Assembly (NCBI RefSeq): GCF_030867095.1
Contig: NC_081828.1
Location: forward strand, 51,809,434 to 51,873,433
DNA length: 64,000 nucleotides
From: Alligator mississippiensis
Lineage: Eukaryota; Chordata; Crocodylia; Alligatoridae
Direction: 5' to 3'
The translations under genes were made by a program, and so were the position numbers. Positions 11,623-22,975 of the stretch are shown here, in pieces (the first letter of the stretch is position 1; the number at the start of each line of letters is the position of its first letter). The notes under the pieces were generated by a model, which made no database searches, was not told where the DNA came from, and saw only the letters and a list, made by a program, of their open reading frames with translations.

Positions 11623-12260
11623 TCCAAGCAGCATATCGGCATGCTGAAGGAAGGAGGAGGTGATGGCCTGAGGAGGAGCCAGTGGTTCTGCGTGCTAGGA
11701 CTGGGCTTCTCCCACCTAGACATATGCCTGTGCATTGTCCTGTACTTCTTCTCCTCCATGTGCCTGCTGGGACATATACACCTTCTTCCACATATGGCTG
11801 GGGTCCAGCAAAGGCCACCCTGGCTTCCCCATGGCATGAAGCCTATGAGAGGAGAGCAGCTTAAAATTAAATCTGAATTTAATACAAAATATGACTCTGA
11901 AAGCATTCAAATAAAAAATAAATACACTAAGTCCACAAGCCTCTATAAAAATATTTTGAGATACAGTAGGTGGTGTGCTTTTTATACAGAAAAAAAACAG
12001 GGCATGGCACATTTCAGTTTTGAGGTTTAGCTATGTATATTGGCTCAAAAAATCGCATACTGCATTAAGGGTTTGAGCCTTTAGGGGTGCTGAAAAAATC
12101 TCTCCACCATTTTCTAAAATATTGATAATGAAAAAGGAATAATCTAAAAATAGTAATCTGTATAATTGTTTAAATAAATCTGGATATTTATAGCCTCATT
12201 TAGGTAGCAAGAATATGTAAAATCCTAGTGTAAATGTCCTATTCCATTGTAAATTTGCGT
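11623..12260 (+). other. QSOX1: Copy 1 former C-terminus and 3' UTR
   Basis: Decayed tail coding sequence to about 11840, then AT-rich sequence alignable to the copy 2 3' UTR. Candidate poly(A) signals AATAAA lie at 11910-11915 and 12173-12178. The second, in TAAATAAATCT, is conserved in copy 2 (60094-60099). Confidence 0.65.
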
Positions 12261-12675
12261 GTTGTAATTATATCAACCAATGAGAATGCTCCTTTCTTTA
12301 GAAAATAGCTTCAGTACCATGGGAAAGTTGATTATGATGAATAGTTTAAACGGCAGGTTTCCACCACCACTGAGATGCAGTTCAGTCCTCCCTGTGACCA
12401 GGGAGAGAGTGGTGAGGAAGGCCCATCACAGGTCACGTGTTAACAGTTCCTTCTGTAGGTCTGTGTCTGAAGAAGCAGGGAAGTTCCTGAGTTTTCAGTC
12501 GGATTGCCCTGGCAATAGGTACGACCGGAAGGTTTCTGGGTTTGGCCACTGCTGCAGCTGAGAATATGGAGGTGGCCAGATGGACAGAAATGGCATGGTC
12601 TTCAGAGATCCAGAACCCTTAGCAGCCGCCAACAGCATCCTTGAGAGATTCACTGGAGCTGCCATAGGAATAGTG

Positions 12676-12968
12676 CACTGATTCTCAACCAGGGTACCAG
12701 AGCACCCTGAGGTGCCTTGAGAGTCTTTCAAGGATGCTGTGGGGTGCCACACAATACTAGCATTGTTAGGTGTGCAAACATGATTCACAAGATAAACCCA
12801 GAGATTTCAAATAGCATTCAGACCTGTTGCAGTCTTTTGCACCAGAAGAATTGCTCTATTATTTTTCTATTGTCACAAAATAAATAAAAATTAAGAGCAG
12901 GCATTTTCTGAGGTGAGCCTCAAGTCTATCAAGGAGTGCCTCAAATCTGAAAAGTTTGCAAACCGCTG
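12676..12968. mobile_element. hAT-like MITE in the copy 1 flank
   Basis: Starts CACTGATTCTCAACCAGGG and ends GTTTGCAAACCGCTG, the usual CAGNGGTTCTCAAAC-type termini. The flanking octamers match only weakly. There is no counterpart in the aligned copy 2 flank, so it probably inserted after the duplication. Confidence 0.6.
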
Positions 12969-13177
12969 GGAGAGAGCGCGTGAGCGAGAGTATGTATGTA
13001 TTTGAGGCAGCTGATGTTGTGAACTGTGAAGAAGGAGAGAGCTCTGGCTTCTTCCTGTCCTTACTGAGCCGAGGCTAAGAGCAGTGAGGCCATGACCAGT
13101 GCTGTTTCTTTGGACCAAGAGATACTGGAGAAATCTCACAAACAGTTTGAAAGTCACTTGAGCTAAACCTATTTTAA

Positions 13178-13374
13178 CAGGTGTAGGTTGTAGCCGTGTT
13201 GGTCTCAGGACATAGGCAGACAAGGTTCTTTGGGTGAATTTGATATCTTTTATTAGACCAACTTAAATCATTAGGAAAAACATTTTTAGTAAACCCAAAA
13301 GCTTGCTAAATTTTTTTCCCCAACTACTTAAGTTGGTCTAATAAAAGATATCATATTCACCCAAAGAACCTTGT
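13178..13374. repeat. Fold-back repeat with a 13-bp target duplication
   Basis: 197-bp element flanked by perfect AAACCTATTTTAA copies at 13165-13177 and 13375-13387. Arms of about 46 bp (ACAAGGTTCTTTGGGTGAAT... and its inverse) flank a short loop. The empty site is visible in copy 2 (about 61028-61047, TTAACCCTGTTTTACATCAC). The insertion therefore followed the duplication. The 13-bp duplication is longer than expected for hAT or mariner elements. Confidence 0.85.
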
Positions 13375-14619
13375 AAACCTATTTTAAATCACATGAGATC
13401 AGCTGCTGAGAGGGTGGCCCAACCTGCTGTTGCTGAGCTGGTTTCAAGACCTCTTTGGCAAACATTAGGTCTGCACACTGCAGCTCCACCCACACTCTGC
13501 CTTTGGAAGCACTGGCTTAAAAGCAGATAGAGATGTGGACCCTTAGCCTGGCCATGGATAACTGCTGGAGCTATTAATTCTGTAGCTCCTATGCCTGTAT
13601 GGTAGTTGAGGGTGTTCTTCCCATCCTTCTCTTCAGTGTCTGGGCCTGCTGATTGCATTTTGTTGGGTGAGAGTCACAGACTATAAGCTGTGGCTGTGTC
13701 TGTAAGGCTTACCAGTGCACCACCAATTTAATAGTTTATTACTGAAAGATGTGCTGCCAGACTAGTTTTAACCTGAGAGTTGTGAGGAGGCAGGGCTTTG
13801 CCAAGAAACCCATGTTCCTAACTTGGTCCTTAAGGAGCATATCCAGGAGCAGACCCAGAGGGGTGCAGTGATGAGGTCGCACACCCGTTTCAGACCACAC
13901 TGTGGGGCAGAAGCAAAGGACTTAAGTTTCCAAATCAAGTAAGAGTCCTGTGTCCCCCCACAAGCCTTTCCATCACTTCTGTGCTTGATGGCAGGTCCCC
14001 TCCTCTCGCCTCCCATTTCCCCTTCCACTAGCCACTGCTGCCACTGCCCCAGGCTGACCACAGGTGTGTGGGAGTTCCACAGCTGTTCCTGCCCCACCCC
14101 ACTGACTATGCAGGGAACCTGGGATAACAGCAGCAGTGGTAGAGATGGGTGGGTTCCTCCTTCCAACTCAATCCAATCAGGTGTTTCTAGCAATCTTGGG
14201 AGCAGGCTTAAGGTGCTAGAGTTGCTGCCAGTGCTGCTTCTGTCCCTGGCTGACCCTGGCTCCCTGCACAACCTGGCCAGAGTAGAGTGAGTATGCAAGG
14301 GGGAAGGGAGGGAGTACCAAGAGTCTGGGGGAGATTTTTACCTGATTTGGGGACTTAGCACCCCCTAGCTGCTGCTACCAGGGGCCTCCATCTACACATC
14401 CTAGTCCAGTAGGGGAGCTGGTAGCAGGGGTGAAGCCATCTCTGGAGAACCAGCTGCTGCCCCCCACCTCTTTATAAAATCCTGGATTCACCCATGAGCA
14501 TACCTTAAACTTACCCTGCTAGACATTCATGTTCTCAAACACACTGCACAGTCTGGGACACCACTTTTCTGCACTGGTTCTGCCTCCTGAACAAGAAGCC
14601 TGTATCTGCCCTATGCTTC

Positions 14620-16310
14620 AGGCCCTCTTTTTCTCTTCTTGGAGTGCTGAGAAAGGTGAAGCAAGACAAAGCAGAGGTAAGACCTTGAACCCTGTACCCC
14701 TAGTTTTTCAAATTGAATTGCTCTCCTTCATTGTGGCTCTGAGAGCTTAGAAATAAACAAAAGCTGTTTGCTACAGGAGGGAAACTGCTCTAAACCTGAA
14801 GGCTTTCTTATTCAAAATGAAGCCACTATGATTCCGGATGGATTTGATCTGTTTACTAGGCCAATGTGAAGAATATCCATGTCTGCATGTGTACAGTACA
14901 AACCATTATCATGTCTTCTCAGCAGGGTTTCCAAAAACCCTGAGAGTTGACCCCAAAAAACTGCCTCTCTCTCCTCTCTGTAATTGGGCTTCTTCCATGA
15001 GGAAGGAGACTATTTGATCTGCTGCTTAATCTTTTTTTTCAGAAACCCCTACATTATCTGGAGTTTCCTCAGTAGCATCAGTCTCTTCTTGCTGGAACTC
15101 CTGGGCTTGAATTAGAACCGCAAGAAGTCTCCTCCCCCAGATCCTCTTCAAGGTACTATAAGGATTGTATATCTTGAAGTTAGGCTGTCACTCATCTCCC
15201 CTCTAGGATATCACTGTTACATATAGCAAAAAGTAAGTTGAATTTGAGAGAGAGCTGAAAAAGGAGTCTCATGACTGTATGGGTGCTGTTGGCATAAATT
15301 AAGAAACCTCTTTGTTAAAAGGCACTCCTGACTTTATGAACTGTACCCAAAATGCAACAGCTGTCCTCCCTTGAAGTGCTGCTTTTGGTTGCTGGAACTT
15401 GTGTGTTATCTTTTGCATGAGTACTCTCTCTGTCTCTCTATCTCATGTGCACATCCCCTTTAGATCTGTTTTGGGAGGCTGGTTGTCCATCTCCTGCCAG
15501 AAATACTCTGTAGGTGGACACAAAATTCTGCTTTGCTTAACTTGCTCTTCTACAGCTTTGTCCAAACCCAGCTTCATTCCCAGTGTCAAATGTGTGATGT
15601 TCTACTCCTCTCTGTCACCAGAATTCAGAAAGGGCTGAGCCTGCTACTCCTCAGGGAAGGGAAGTGACATGCCGTAGTGTCACTTGAGGTGGGCGAGTGG
15701 GGCAAGAGCCTCAGGTGCTGTCTTAGACAGGGTGTGAGAATGGTGGCTGCCCAGTTAGTCTGAACCTCTTCATCACCAGGTTGGGAGTCAGGACCAGAGC
15801 CAGCAGGGCTCAAAGCAGGATGTGTCAGGTGAGTCAGCCTCTAGGAGGTTGAGGGCATAGCTGTTCTCGTATTGCAGCTGCTAGTTTTATTTTTTTCTGT
15901 GACCCCTGGAAGTTCTGGCAGTAGAGGCAGCTATATAGGGGAGGCAGCCCCTATAGGGGCAGATTAACCCCTTGGCTGCTAGGTGCAATGACACATCTTC
16001 CAGCAGCCTTGGCATCTGCCCCAGGAGCAGCATGAGGCTCCCTTGGCCCAACCTCACCCCTGTTCTGCACTGGAGACATGTGGCTGGCTCTCTCAATACC
16101 TCCTCCTGCATCAGGTTTGCTCCAGGATGTAAATATGATGATGCCTCTGGCAACATGGCACAGGCAAGCCACTTGAGTTGGGTGCGCACCCAATGCTTTG
16201 GGCAGCTCTGTGCAGCTCTGTCATTACCAATGACACCAGAGCACAAAGTGGAGCTTCAGGAGACACAAGCTGCTGAAGAAATCATGGCAGCTGTCAGAAA
16301 GTACATGAAG
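14620..16310 (+). pseudogene. Decayed coding exons, possibly CEP350 (copy 1 flank)
   Basis: Three blocks read like old exons. Block a ends at 14676 with donor CAGAG|GTAAG. Block b, about 15104-15152, reads TPGLELEPQEVSSPRSSSR and ends CTTCAAG|GTACTA. Block c, about 16228-16310, reads PEHKVELQETQAAEEIMAAV. Blocks a and b have counterparts at 62604-62638 and 62860-62920, with the same joining phase across the intron (QSRG|TP...PRSS). The acceptor of b has lost its AG here. Assigning them to CEP350 rests on position upstream of the tail fragment at 22.5 kb and on gene order in other vertebrates; I cannot verify it. Could also be fortuitous open stretches. Confidence 0.4.
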
Positions 16311-17197
16311 GTTTTCTATCCTTTTTGGAGGTAGGATTATTGCTGGCAGAAGGGAAAGTTCTGCCTCTGCAGAGGAGCTCTGGGTGTGGACACACTCAGC
16401 AATCATTGCCTTGTTGCTTCCTGGTATTTAAAGCCATAACACTTTCTCCTTGAATGTTAGCTGTATGGGGAACAGAGGGCTATGACAAAAGGGATAGTGG
16501 CTCCCCACCACGCACACACTTTTTTTCTTTTTTAAAAATAATAACCTTTTGAATTGTTGTTGTTGTTTTCCACCTATAAAAGTGTGGCTCTTTGGGAGTG
16601 CTCCTGAAACTCCTGTTAACTGCCCTTTCATACATGTTGGCAAAACAGACTTTTCCCAAACTCAGCAATGAGCGAAAGAGCAAGCTGTCAATTTGGGAAA
16701 CCACAGGCTAAACAGTCAAAAATCTTAGAAGTAGATTTGTACCCAGGGTTTCTGTTACAGCCTGCTCTTGGGCCTTCCTGTTGCTTTAGAATGATTAAAT
16801 CACAACAAATTCTTGTACCATAGGTCTTACCCTATCAGCAGGCAGAACCTCTGCACAGACTAGTATAATACTTAATATATATTACTACCTAGTTTTGTCA
16901 GCATAGCAGTTCTGGGTAGGGATGTGAAAAGATCACAATCCCCCAGCCAATGACACCTATGCTATAAAAACCTTGGTGGAAATGCATCCATGTCAACAGA
17001 AGAGGGCGTTTTTGAAGCTAGCTGCAGCATTTTTGCAAGTAAGAACTATGCCAACAGGAAACCTCTGAATACTGGCAGACACTGCATCTCTGTAAGGGGC
17101 TCTGCAGACATAGTTTAACCAACAGCAGAGACTGTAGTGTAGAAGGCAAGGTAGATTTTCTATAGACTATCCAAAGTAGATTGTGTGAGTGCTCTTT
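16311..17197. other. Spacer without recognised features
   Basis: Unique-looking sequence. The part to about 16.9 kb aligns with 63.4-63.7 kb in the copy 2 flank. No gene, RNA or repeat recognised. Confidence 0.5.
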
Positions 17198-17211
17198 CTT
17201 TCTCTCTCTCT

Positions 17212-17280
<69 letters not shown>
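17198..17280. repeat. (CT)n-(CA)32 microsatellite
   Basis: CT-rich run (17198-17211) followed by an uninterrupted 64-base CA run (17217-17280). Probably highly variable in length. Confidence 0.98.
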
Positions 17281-17283
<3 letters not shown>

Positions 17284-18342
17284 CAAATTTCTCATCAAGA
17301 ACGACAGGTGGGCAGGGACACAGGCCTGTATCTGGTCCCCCTGCCTTTGGTTCCAGGCCCATTCCCCCTCCAATCCAAGCCCGTTCCCCCCTTCCCCCAC
17401 TGCTGGTTCGGGTCTGGGCCTATTCCCCCACGTCTCCCCCCACTTCAGCTCTGGGCCTGTTTCCTCCCTCCCCCAAGCCACACCTCTGAAGGAGCTGCCG
17501 GGCTCCAGTTGTCCCATGACCCAGCCCAGTTGGGACCCCAGTCATTGTGAATGGGGACCCAGCTGGGCCGGGTTGTGGAGCAATCAGAGTCTCACGGCTT
17601 GTCCAGGGGTACGGTCTGTGGCCCCTCGGTCTGTACATGGGGAAAGTGGGGGCTGCAGCTGTGGGCTGTGCTCAGCCTCTGCTCCCTGCCTCACTGCCAC
17701 TGCATTGGCAGTAGCACAGCACCATATGCCTCGCTGCCCGACCCGGCCTACCCAGTGGCAGTACTCACATGGCACTGCACCATACTGCTGTCAAAGCAGC
17801 AGCAGCAAGGCAGGGAGCAGAGGCTGAGTGCAGCCTGCAGCCCCCATCCCACCCTCCCTCTCTGGGCAAAGCCGGTTGGGGGTCAGGGAGCAGGGCAGGT
17901 GGTTGGGGGCGCAGTTGGCCAGGGAACACTGTCACTGAGCTGTGCCACACAGCTGATCCAGTCCTCCCCCTCCCCACTGCCTCCCACTCCCTGCCAGCTG
18001 TGGTGTGGGGGTGCGCTGTACTGCGCCTCCTGACAACAGGCAGCAGGGAATAGAAGGCTGCAGAGTGGGGGGAGGGAAGCAGGCATAGCATGTTGCACCA
18101 CATGGCCATGCCCCATGGCAGGCGGTGCCCTGCGGCAGGCAGTGCACCACGCTGCACTATGCTCTGCCCCCAACCACCCGGTCTGCTCCCTGACTCCTGA
18201 ACACCTTTGCCCCCACCTCCTCCTGTTTGCCTGTCTGTCCGTAATGATCTGGGCCAGCCAATCACCACCCACGCTGTGGGCAAAGCATGTGTAGTTGGCC
18301 TGGAGCATTATGGACAGACAGACACACAAACAAGTCTCTTAT
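17281..18342. repeat. GC-rich spacer with an inverted repeat
   Basis: C-rich sequence holding a stem: CAGCCTCTGCTCCCTGCC near 17675 and GGCAGGGAGCAGAGGCTG near 17810. There is no counterpart in the copy 2 flank, so this is inserted DNA of unknown family. Its open frames follow base composition and show no protein motif. Confidence 0.4.
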
Positions 18343-19276
18343 TAGGGCTGTGCGAAGCTGGAGATTTGGCTCGATTCGGTGGCTGAATCTCCAAATCCAG
18401 ATCTAATCAGGAGACTAATTAAAAGGTCCAAATCAATTTGAAGCTCTCTGAATCAATTTGGAAAAGATTCGGAGAGCTTCAGTGATTCAGGCAGTCCCCG
18501 CTTGCTGTGGCAGGGAGCTGGACCCAGACTCCGAGCTGGTAAATAAGGGGCAGGGGAGGAGAGGCTGAAGGAGCGGGGAGAGGACCATGGGGGGGACCCC
18601 TGCCAGGCCCCATCCCCTGCCCTCTCCCCCAGCCCCCCTGAGTGCCCCATGACCCCTGCCCATGCCCCTAGTTCCCCGCCCCATGGCTGCCCTGCCTGCC
18701 CCAGCTCCTGGTTGTTTAAAAAAAAGCTCCACTCACCAGGTGCTGCCAGGCAGAAGGGTGATCCCTGCTGCCCCCATTGCCCCATGCTGCATGGGGGGGC
18801 TCTGCTACAAGCCCCCTGACCCCTGCCCACTCCCCCAGCCCCCCATAGCTGCCCTGCCCCCCCCAGCTCTGGCCCTTTAAGGAAAGAAAAAAAACAAAAA
18901 ACCCCACACTCACCGGCTCATGCAGCAGCCTCGGGGCTTCTGGGGGCTTGGGGTAGAGGCCACCATGCACCATGGGGCAGTGGGGGTCAGCGGGGATTCC
19001 CCCCCACTGGGCAGCAGCTGGTAAGTGGGAGCTTTTTTTTCTCCAAGTGCTGGGAGCTGGGGCAGGCGCAGCAGCTGTTGCAGGGCTGGGAGAGCAGGCA
19101 GGGGATAGGGCACATGTGATTTGGAGATTCGGCTGATTCAGCAGCAGCCAAATCTCCAAATCAGATTCGGCCAAATGAACTCGGGACAGTGATTCAAATC
19201 ACTGAATCGAATCACTGTCCCCCAAATCAGCTGAATCCAAATCCGAAGCGAATACTAGATGCTTTGCACAGGCCTA
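18343..19276. mobile_element. 934-bp terminal-inverted-repeat element
   Basis: Begins TAGGGCTGTGCGAAGC and ends GCTTTGCACAGGCCTA, inverse matches with two mismatches. The sub-terminal parts are also inverted (GAGATTTGGCTCGATTCGG and its counterpart near 19120-19160). Flanking octamers TCTCTTAT and GCTTTTAT match at 6 of 8. The GC-rich interior holds at least two imperfect direct repeats (about 18590-18750 and 18770-18915). It looks like a non-autonomous DNA transposon. No transposase seen. Confidence 0.7.
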
Positions 19277-19985
19277 GCTTTTATTATATTGAATATATAT
19301 ATATAGCACAAGCTTTTGTGAGTTGAAGTTAATTTTATCAGATGCTATACATATGTAGATCAGGGGTTGGCAGCCTACAGCCTAATCTACAGAGCCATTG
19401 GAGCTGGTCCTTGGAGCTGCAAGGAGGGGAAGGGAGGGGAGGGGTGAAGATGGGAGTGGGTGGCTTCATCTGCATCATGGACCAGTAGCGGGGAAGTTTG
19501 CCTGCATAGTGCCCAGGCAATGGAGAAAAGGGGCAGCAAGCAGATCCTAGTGCCAGCCCGTCTTGACTCAAACTGGGTCATCCTGGCCCATCACCAAGAA
19601 AACTTTTCTAACCACTGACATAGACAAGCTCTATAATTAAACAAGGAGAAAGAGAGGTCTGGGATTACAGCTTTTCCCTTTTAATCTCCTCTGTTTTAAA
19701 TACATCTAATACTTCAGACAAGGAATATCAAATGCACCCTGGGCCCCCAACTAGATCCAGATCATGGGGGCTCCTCCCAAGCTGGATCCATGACTGGGGA
19801 CAGTAGTAGGAGCCCACAGTCAAGGAGCAGCCTGGGTCAGGGATCAGACAGCAGTGCAGGTCCAGAAGTGGGTGGCTGAAGAAGTCTGGGGGTGGGTGGT
19901 GGTGTCATCCAGGATGAAGCAGCAGCCTGGGTCAGGCAGTAGGTGGCAGTGGGGCAAGTGAGAGCTGCATCTGAACAGCATACAC

Positions 19986-20540
19986 TTGACTTGCCTCTAT
20001 CGGGCACTGGTCAGACCTCAGTTGGAGTACTGCGTGCAATTCTGGGCGCTGCACTTCAAGAAGGATGCGGATAACCTGGAGAGGGTCCAGAGAAGGGCAA
20101 CTCGTATGGTCAAGGGCCTGCAGACCAAGCCCTACGAGGAGAGACTAGAGAAACTGGACCTTTTCAGCCTCCGCAAGAGAAGGTTGAGAGGCGACCTTGT
20201 GGCTGCCTTTAAGTTCATCACGGGGGCACAGAAGGGAATTGGTGAGTATTTATTCACCAAGGCGCCCCCGCGGGTTACAAGAAACAATGGCCACAAGCTA
20301 GCAGAGAGCAGATTTAGATTGGACATTAGGAAGAACTTCTTCACAGTTCGAGTGGCCAAGGTCTGGAACGGGCTCCCAAGGGAGGTGGTGCTCTCCCCTA
20401 CCCTGGGGGTCTTCAAGAGGAGGTTAGATGAGTATCTAGCTGGGGTCATCTAGACCCAGCACTCTTTCCTGCTTATGCAGGGGGTCGGACTCGATGATCT
20501 ACTGAGGTCCCTTCCAACCCTAACATCTATGAATCTATGA
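19986..20540 (+). mobile_element. CR1 LINE 3' fragment
   Basis: End of the reverse-transcriptase ORF (YRALVRPQLEYCVQFWA, ERVQRRATRMVKGLQ, NNGHKLAESRFRLDIRKNFF) followed by the short 3' UTR and terminal ATCTATGAATCTATGA. It is 5'-truncated. Very similar to the antisense copy at 61256-62289, so probably the same young subfamily. Confidence 0.95.
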
Positions 20541-21643
20541 CTTCCTACCAATGGACATGTCCATCGGGGTGCAGGGACCCTGAGTTCTGTGGCAGGCCAT
20601 GCCCCACTGGCCATGTCCTCCAACTTCCAGTAGCCTGTTGGACTACCTGCAGCCTTGCTGAAATGATTCTATGAGCCAAATCCAGCTCACAGGCCATATG
20701 TTTAAAACTCTTGCTTCAGACAATTGATAACATGCAACTAAAACGTTTTCACGTGTAGTGTCTTTCAGCCTTGCTTCGGCAAAGGAATCGAATATCAAGG
20801 TTTGCATTTCCATCTGTGTTACTTATTAATTGTCCATGTGTAGTCTGATACACCTTTTGTACAAACTGGAGTTCCCTAGCTTTTCTTTTTCTAATTAAGA
20901 TAAACATTTACTCCTGAGTCATATAGGATATGTGGCCTGAGTTGGCTTAGCACTGAAACTGAGTAAATAGTGTGAGAGAGAATATTTATTTTATTATGTT
21001 CCCATCCTTTCTATATCCCTTCTGTGAAAGCTCAAGTCCTCAGGCTTTGTTAGCATGTATATTTAAGGATGCAAAACTTTTTTTTTTTTATCATGAATAC
21101 CAAAATAGTCAATAAAAGCATATTTTAAACACTGTTATTTGTAAAACGCAGGTTAGACTGTCTTCAGACTGTACATCATTTGCTGATACAATTCTATCAA
21201 AATCATTGTATGTTTTCTGTCATCTGGTATATGAGCACCCAGTTTTATATGGCCAAAAAAATTGGCCCATCACAGGCACCTCATGTATGAGAGAAGAAAT
21301 GCAAATTAACAACATATTGCTGCACAGTACATTGTTTGCTAGCAGTTCTACTTCTGTTTTCAGGAGAATTAGGAATGAAATGTGAATTCCTTTGTTTCTT
21401 ATGATTTGTCATGCTTCTTAACAACTTTCCATACTCTAATCTTTCTTTTTTTTTCTTTCATTAAGTTGGCCCTTACTTGTTTCAGTTTTTTGTACAGCAC
21501 GCATCAAATCTGTTTACTTTTTACAAATAAGGAACACATTAAGGTTTTTTTTCAATTTGAATTCATGGTCTTTGGTTAGTAATGGTGTACAATATCATGT
21601 CAATATTGTGTTTTAAGCACAAATCCAAGGAAATCCTTTAAAA
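20541..21643. other. AT-rich spacer without recognised features
   Basis: Low-GC sequence with T runs near 21070 and 21450. No gene or clear repeat ends seen. Confidence 0.5.
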
Positions 21644-21998
21644 TAGTGGTTTTCAACCGTTTTTGTACCAGGACCCATTTGTAAACGTCAATTGCCAACC
21701 CCAACCCAGTGCCCCTCGCTCCCAACTAGCTATCCCTCCACCCCCGCCCCAACCCTCCAGTGTGTGGGGCAAGGAGTGGGTATGTGGGGTGGGGAGGGCA
21801 TGGGGGGCCCCCAAGCAACTCCTTGCAGGCTGGAACTCTGCCAGCCTGCAAGAGAAATGCCAGTTTCCCATGTTGTTCCCCTTTAAAGGAGAATCTATTT
21901 TTAAAGTTTGCTGATCCATTTTTAAAGTTTGTTTGTGACCCTTTAATATATTCTTGCGACCCACATTTGGGTCATGACCCACAAGCTGAGAAACACTG
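21644..21998. mobile_element. hAT-like MITE with 8-bp target duplication
   Basis: Starts TAGTGGTTTTCAACC and ends GCTGAGAAACACTG, flanked by CTTTAAAA (21636-21643) and CTTTAAAG (21999-22006), 7 of 8 matching. The interior is C-rich then AT-rich, with no transposase. Confidence 0.85.
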
Positions 21999-22487
21999 CT
22001 TTAAAGTGAATAGTAAATCCATGGGGGGAAATTAAATATTTTAGCCTAAGTAGCCTATTTAAAAGTAATCTGTTATGCAATTGCTTATTTAATATTCTAA
22101 GAATATATCTGAAACCACTTATTCCTGGGTATGCAGCTCAAACACTGAGTGCTATTTACAAAGCACAGTTTCAATGGAGGCCACTACTAGTGACATCTGC
22201 TATGTTCAGATGTAAGCCCTCAGCACGTTTGCAAGTGGGAAATGGGACTGAACACACAGGCTTATGGACAGATTAATGAATCATTGCATAGTGAAGACAG
22301 GGGAGTCGCTGTAATGCTTTTCAAATCCTTTTGCATTTAATAAAGTGAGTAAAGAATATTGGCATACAACAGACATTGTGGTGGGCTGTGTGATATTCAC
22401 CCCAACGCTTACAGAAAAGCATTTCCATTATTAGCAATTAATTCTCTATTATGTGTCTCATGCTTGTTTCTGATTTTTCCTGGAAGT

Positions 22488-22975
22488 TCTGAAAGTATAT
22501 AACGTATGCTAGGAAGCAGTGGAGTAGTACTATTTGTATTTTTTCTATACATGCCAAAGCACAGAAACTCCATGAGGAAAAAGCTCAGTGGGTGAACTAT
22601 GATGAGGATGAGCTGTGTGTGAAAATGTAGTTGACAGATGAGATCTTTGAGGCCTTAATTGGAGACACCACTGATGTTCTTAACCAGATGAATGGAGAAC
22701 AGTGTAGACCACTGCTTGTGTGTCATATCCGAAGCAGTGGAGTAGTACTACTTGTATTTTTTCTATACATGCCAAGGCACAGAAACTCCATGAGGAAAAA
22801 GCTCGGTGGGTGAACTATGATGAGGATGAGCTGTGTGTGAAAATGTAGTTGACAGATGAGATCTTTGAGGCCTTAACTGGAGACACCATTGATGTTCTTA
22901 ACCAGATGAATGGAAAACAGTGTAGACCACTGCTTGTGTGTCATATCCAAAAGTAAACCACACGCTGTAACAGCT
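22488..22975 (+). pseudogene. CEP350: C-terminal fragment of a centrosomal-protein gene, probably CEP350, internally duplicated
   Basis: One frame reads AKAQKLHEEKAQWVNYDEDE, then LCVKM, a TAG, and LTDEIFEALIGDTTDVLNQM followed by RPLLV. I recognise this as similar to the CEP350 C-terminus, from memory and because CEP350 lies directly upstream of QSOX1 on the same strand in other vertebrates. The block occurs twice in tandem (22513-22730 and 22731-22948, 218-bp period). Both units carry the same TAG (22628-22630 and 22846-22848), so the nonsense change came before the internal duplication. A preceding piece (EVLKVYNVC, from about 22488) matches an exon beginning at the right edge of the window. 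Read as the dead 3' end of the upstream neighbour, carried along with QSOX1. Confidence 0.6.

Noticed and set aside
17181-17827. Open frames running through the CA microsatellite
   Set aside because: Thr-His and Val-Cys repeats are translations of the dinucleotide run; no homology.
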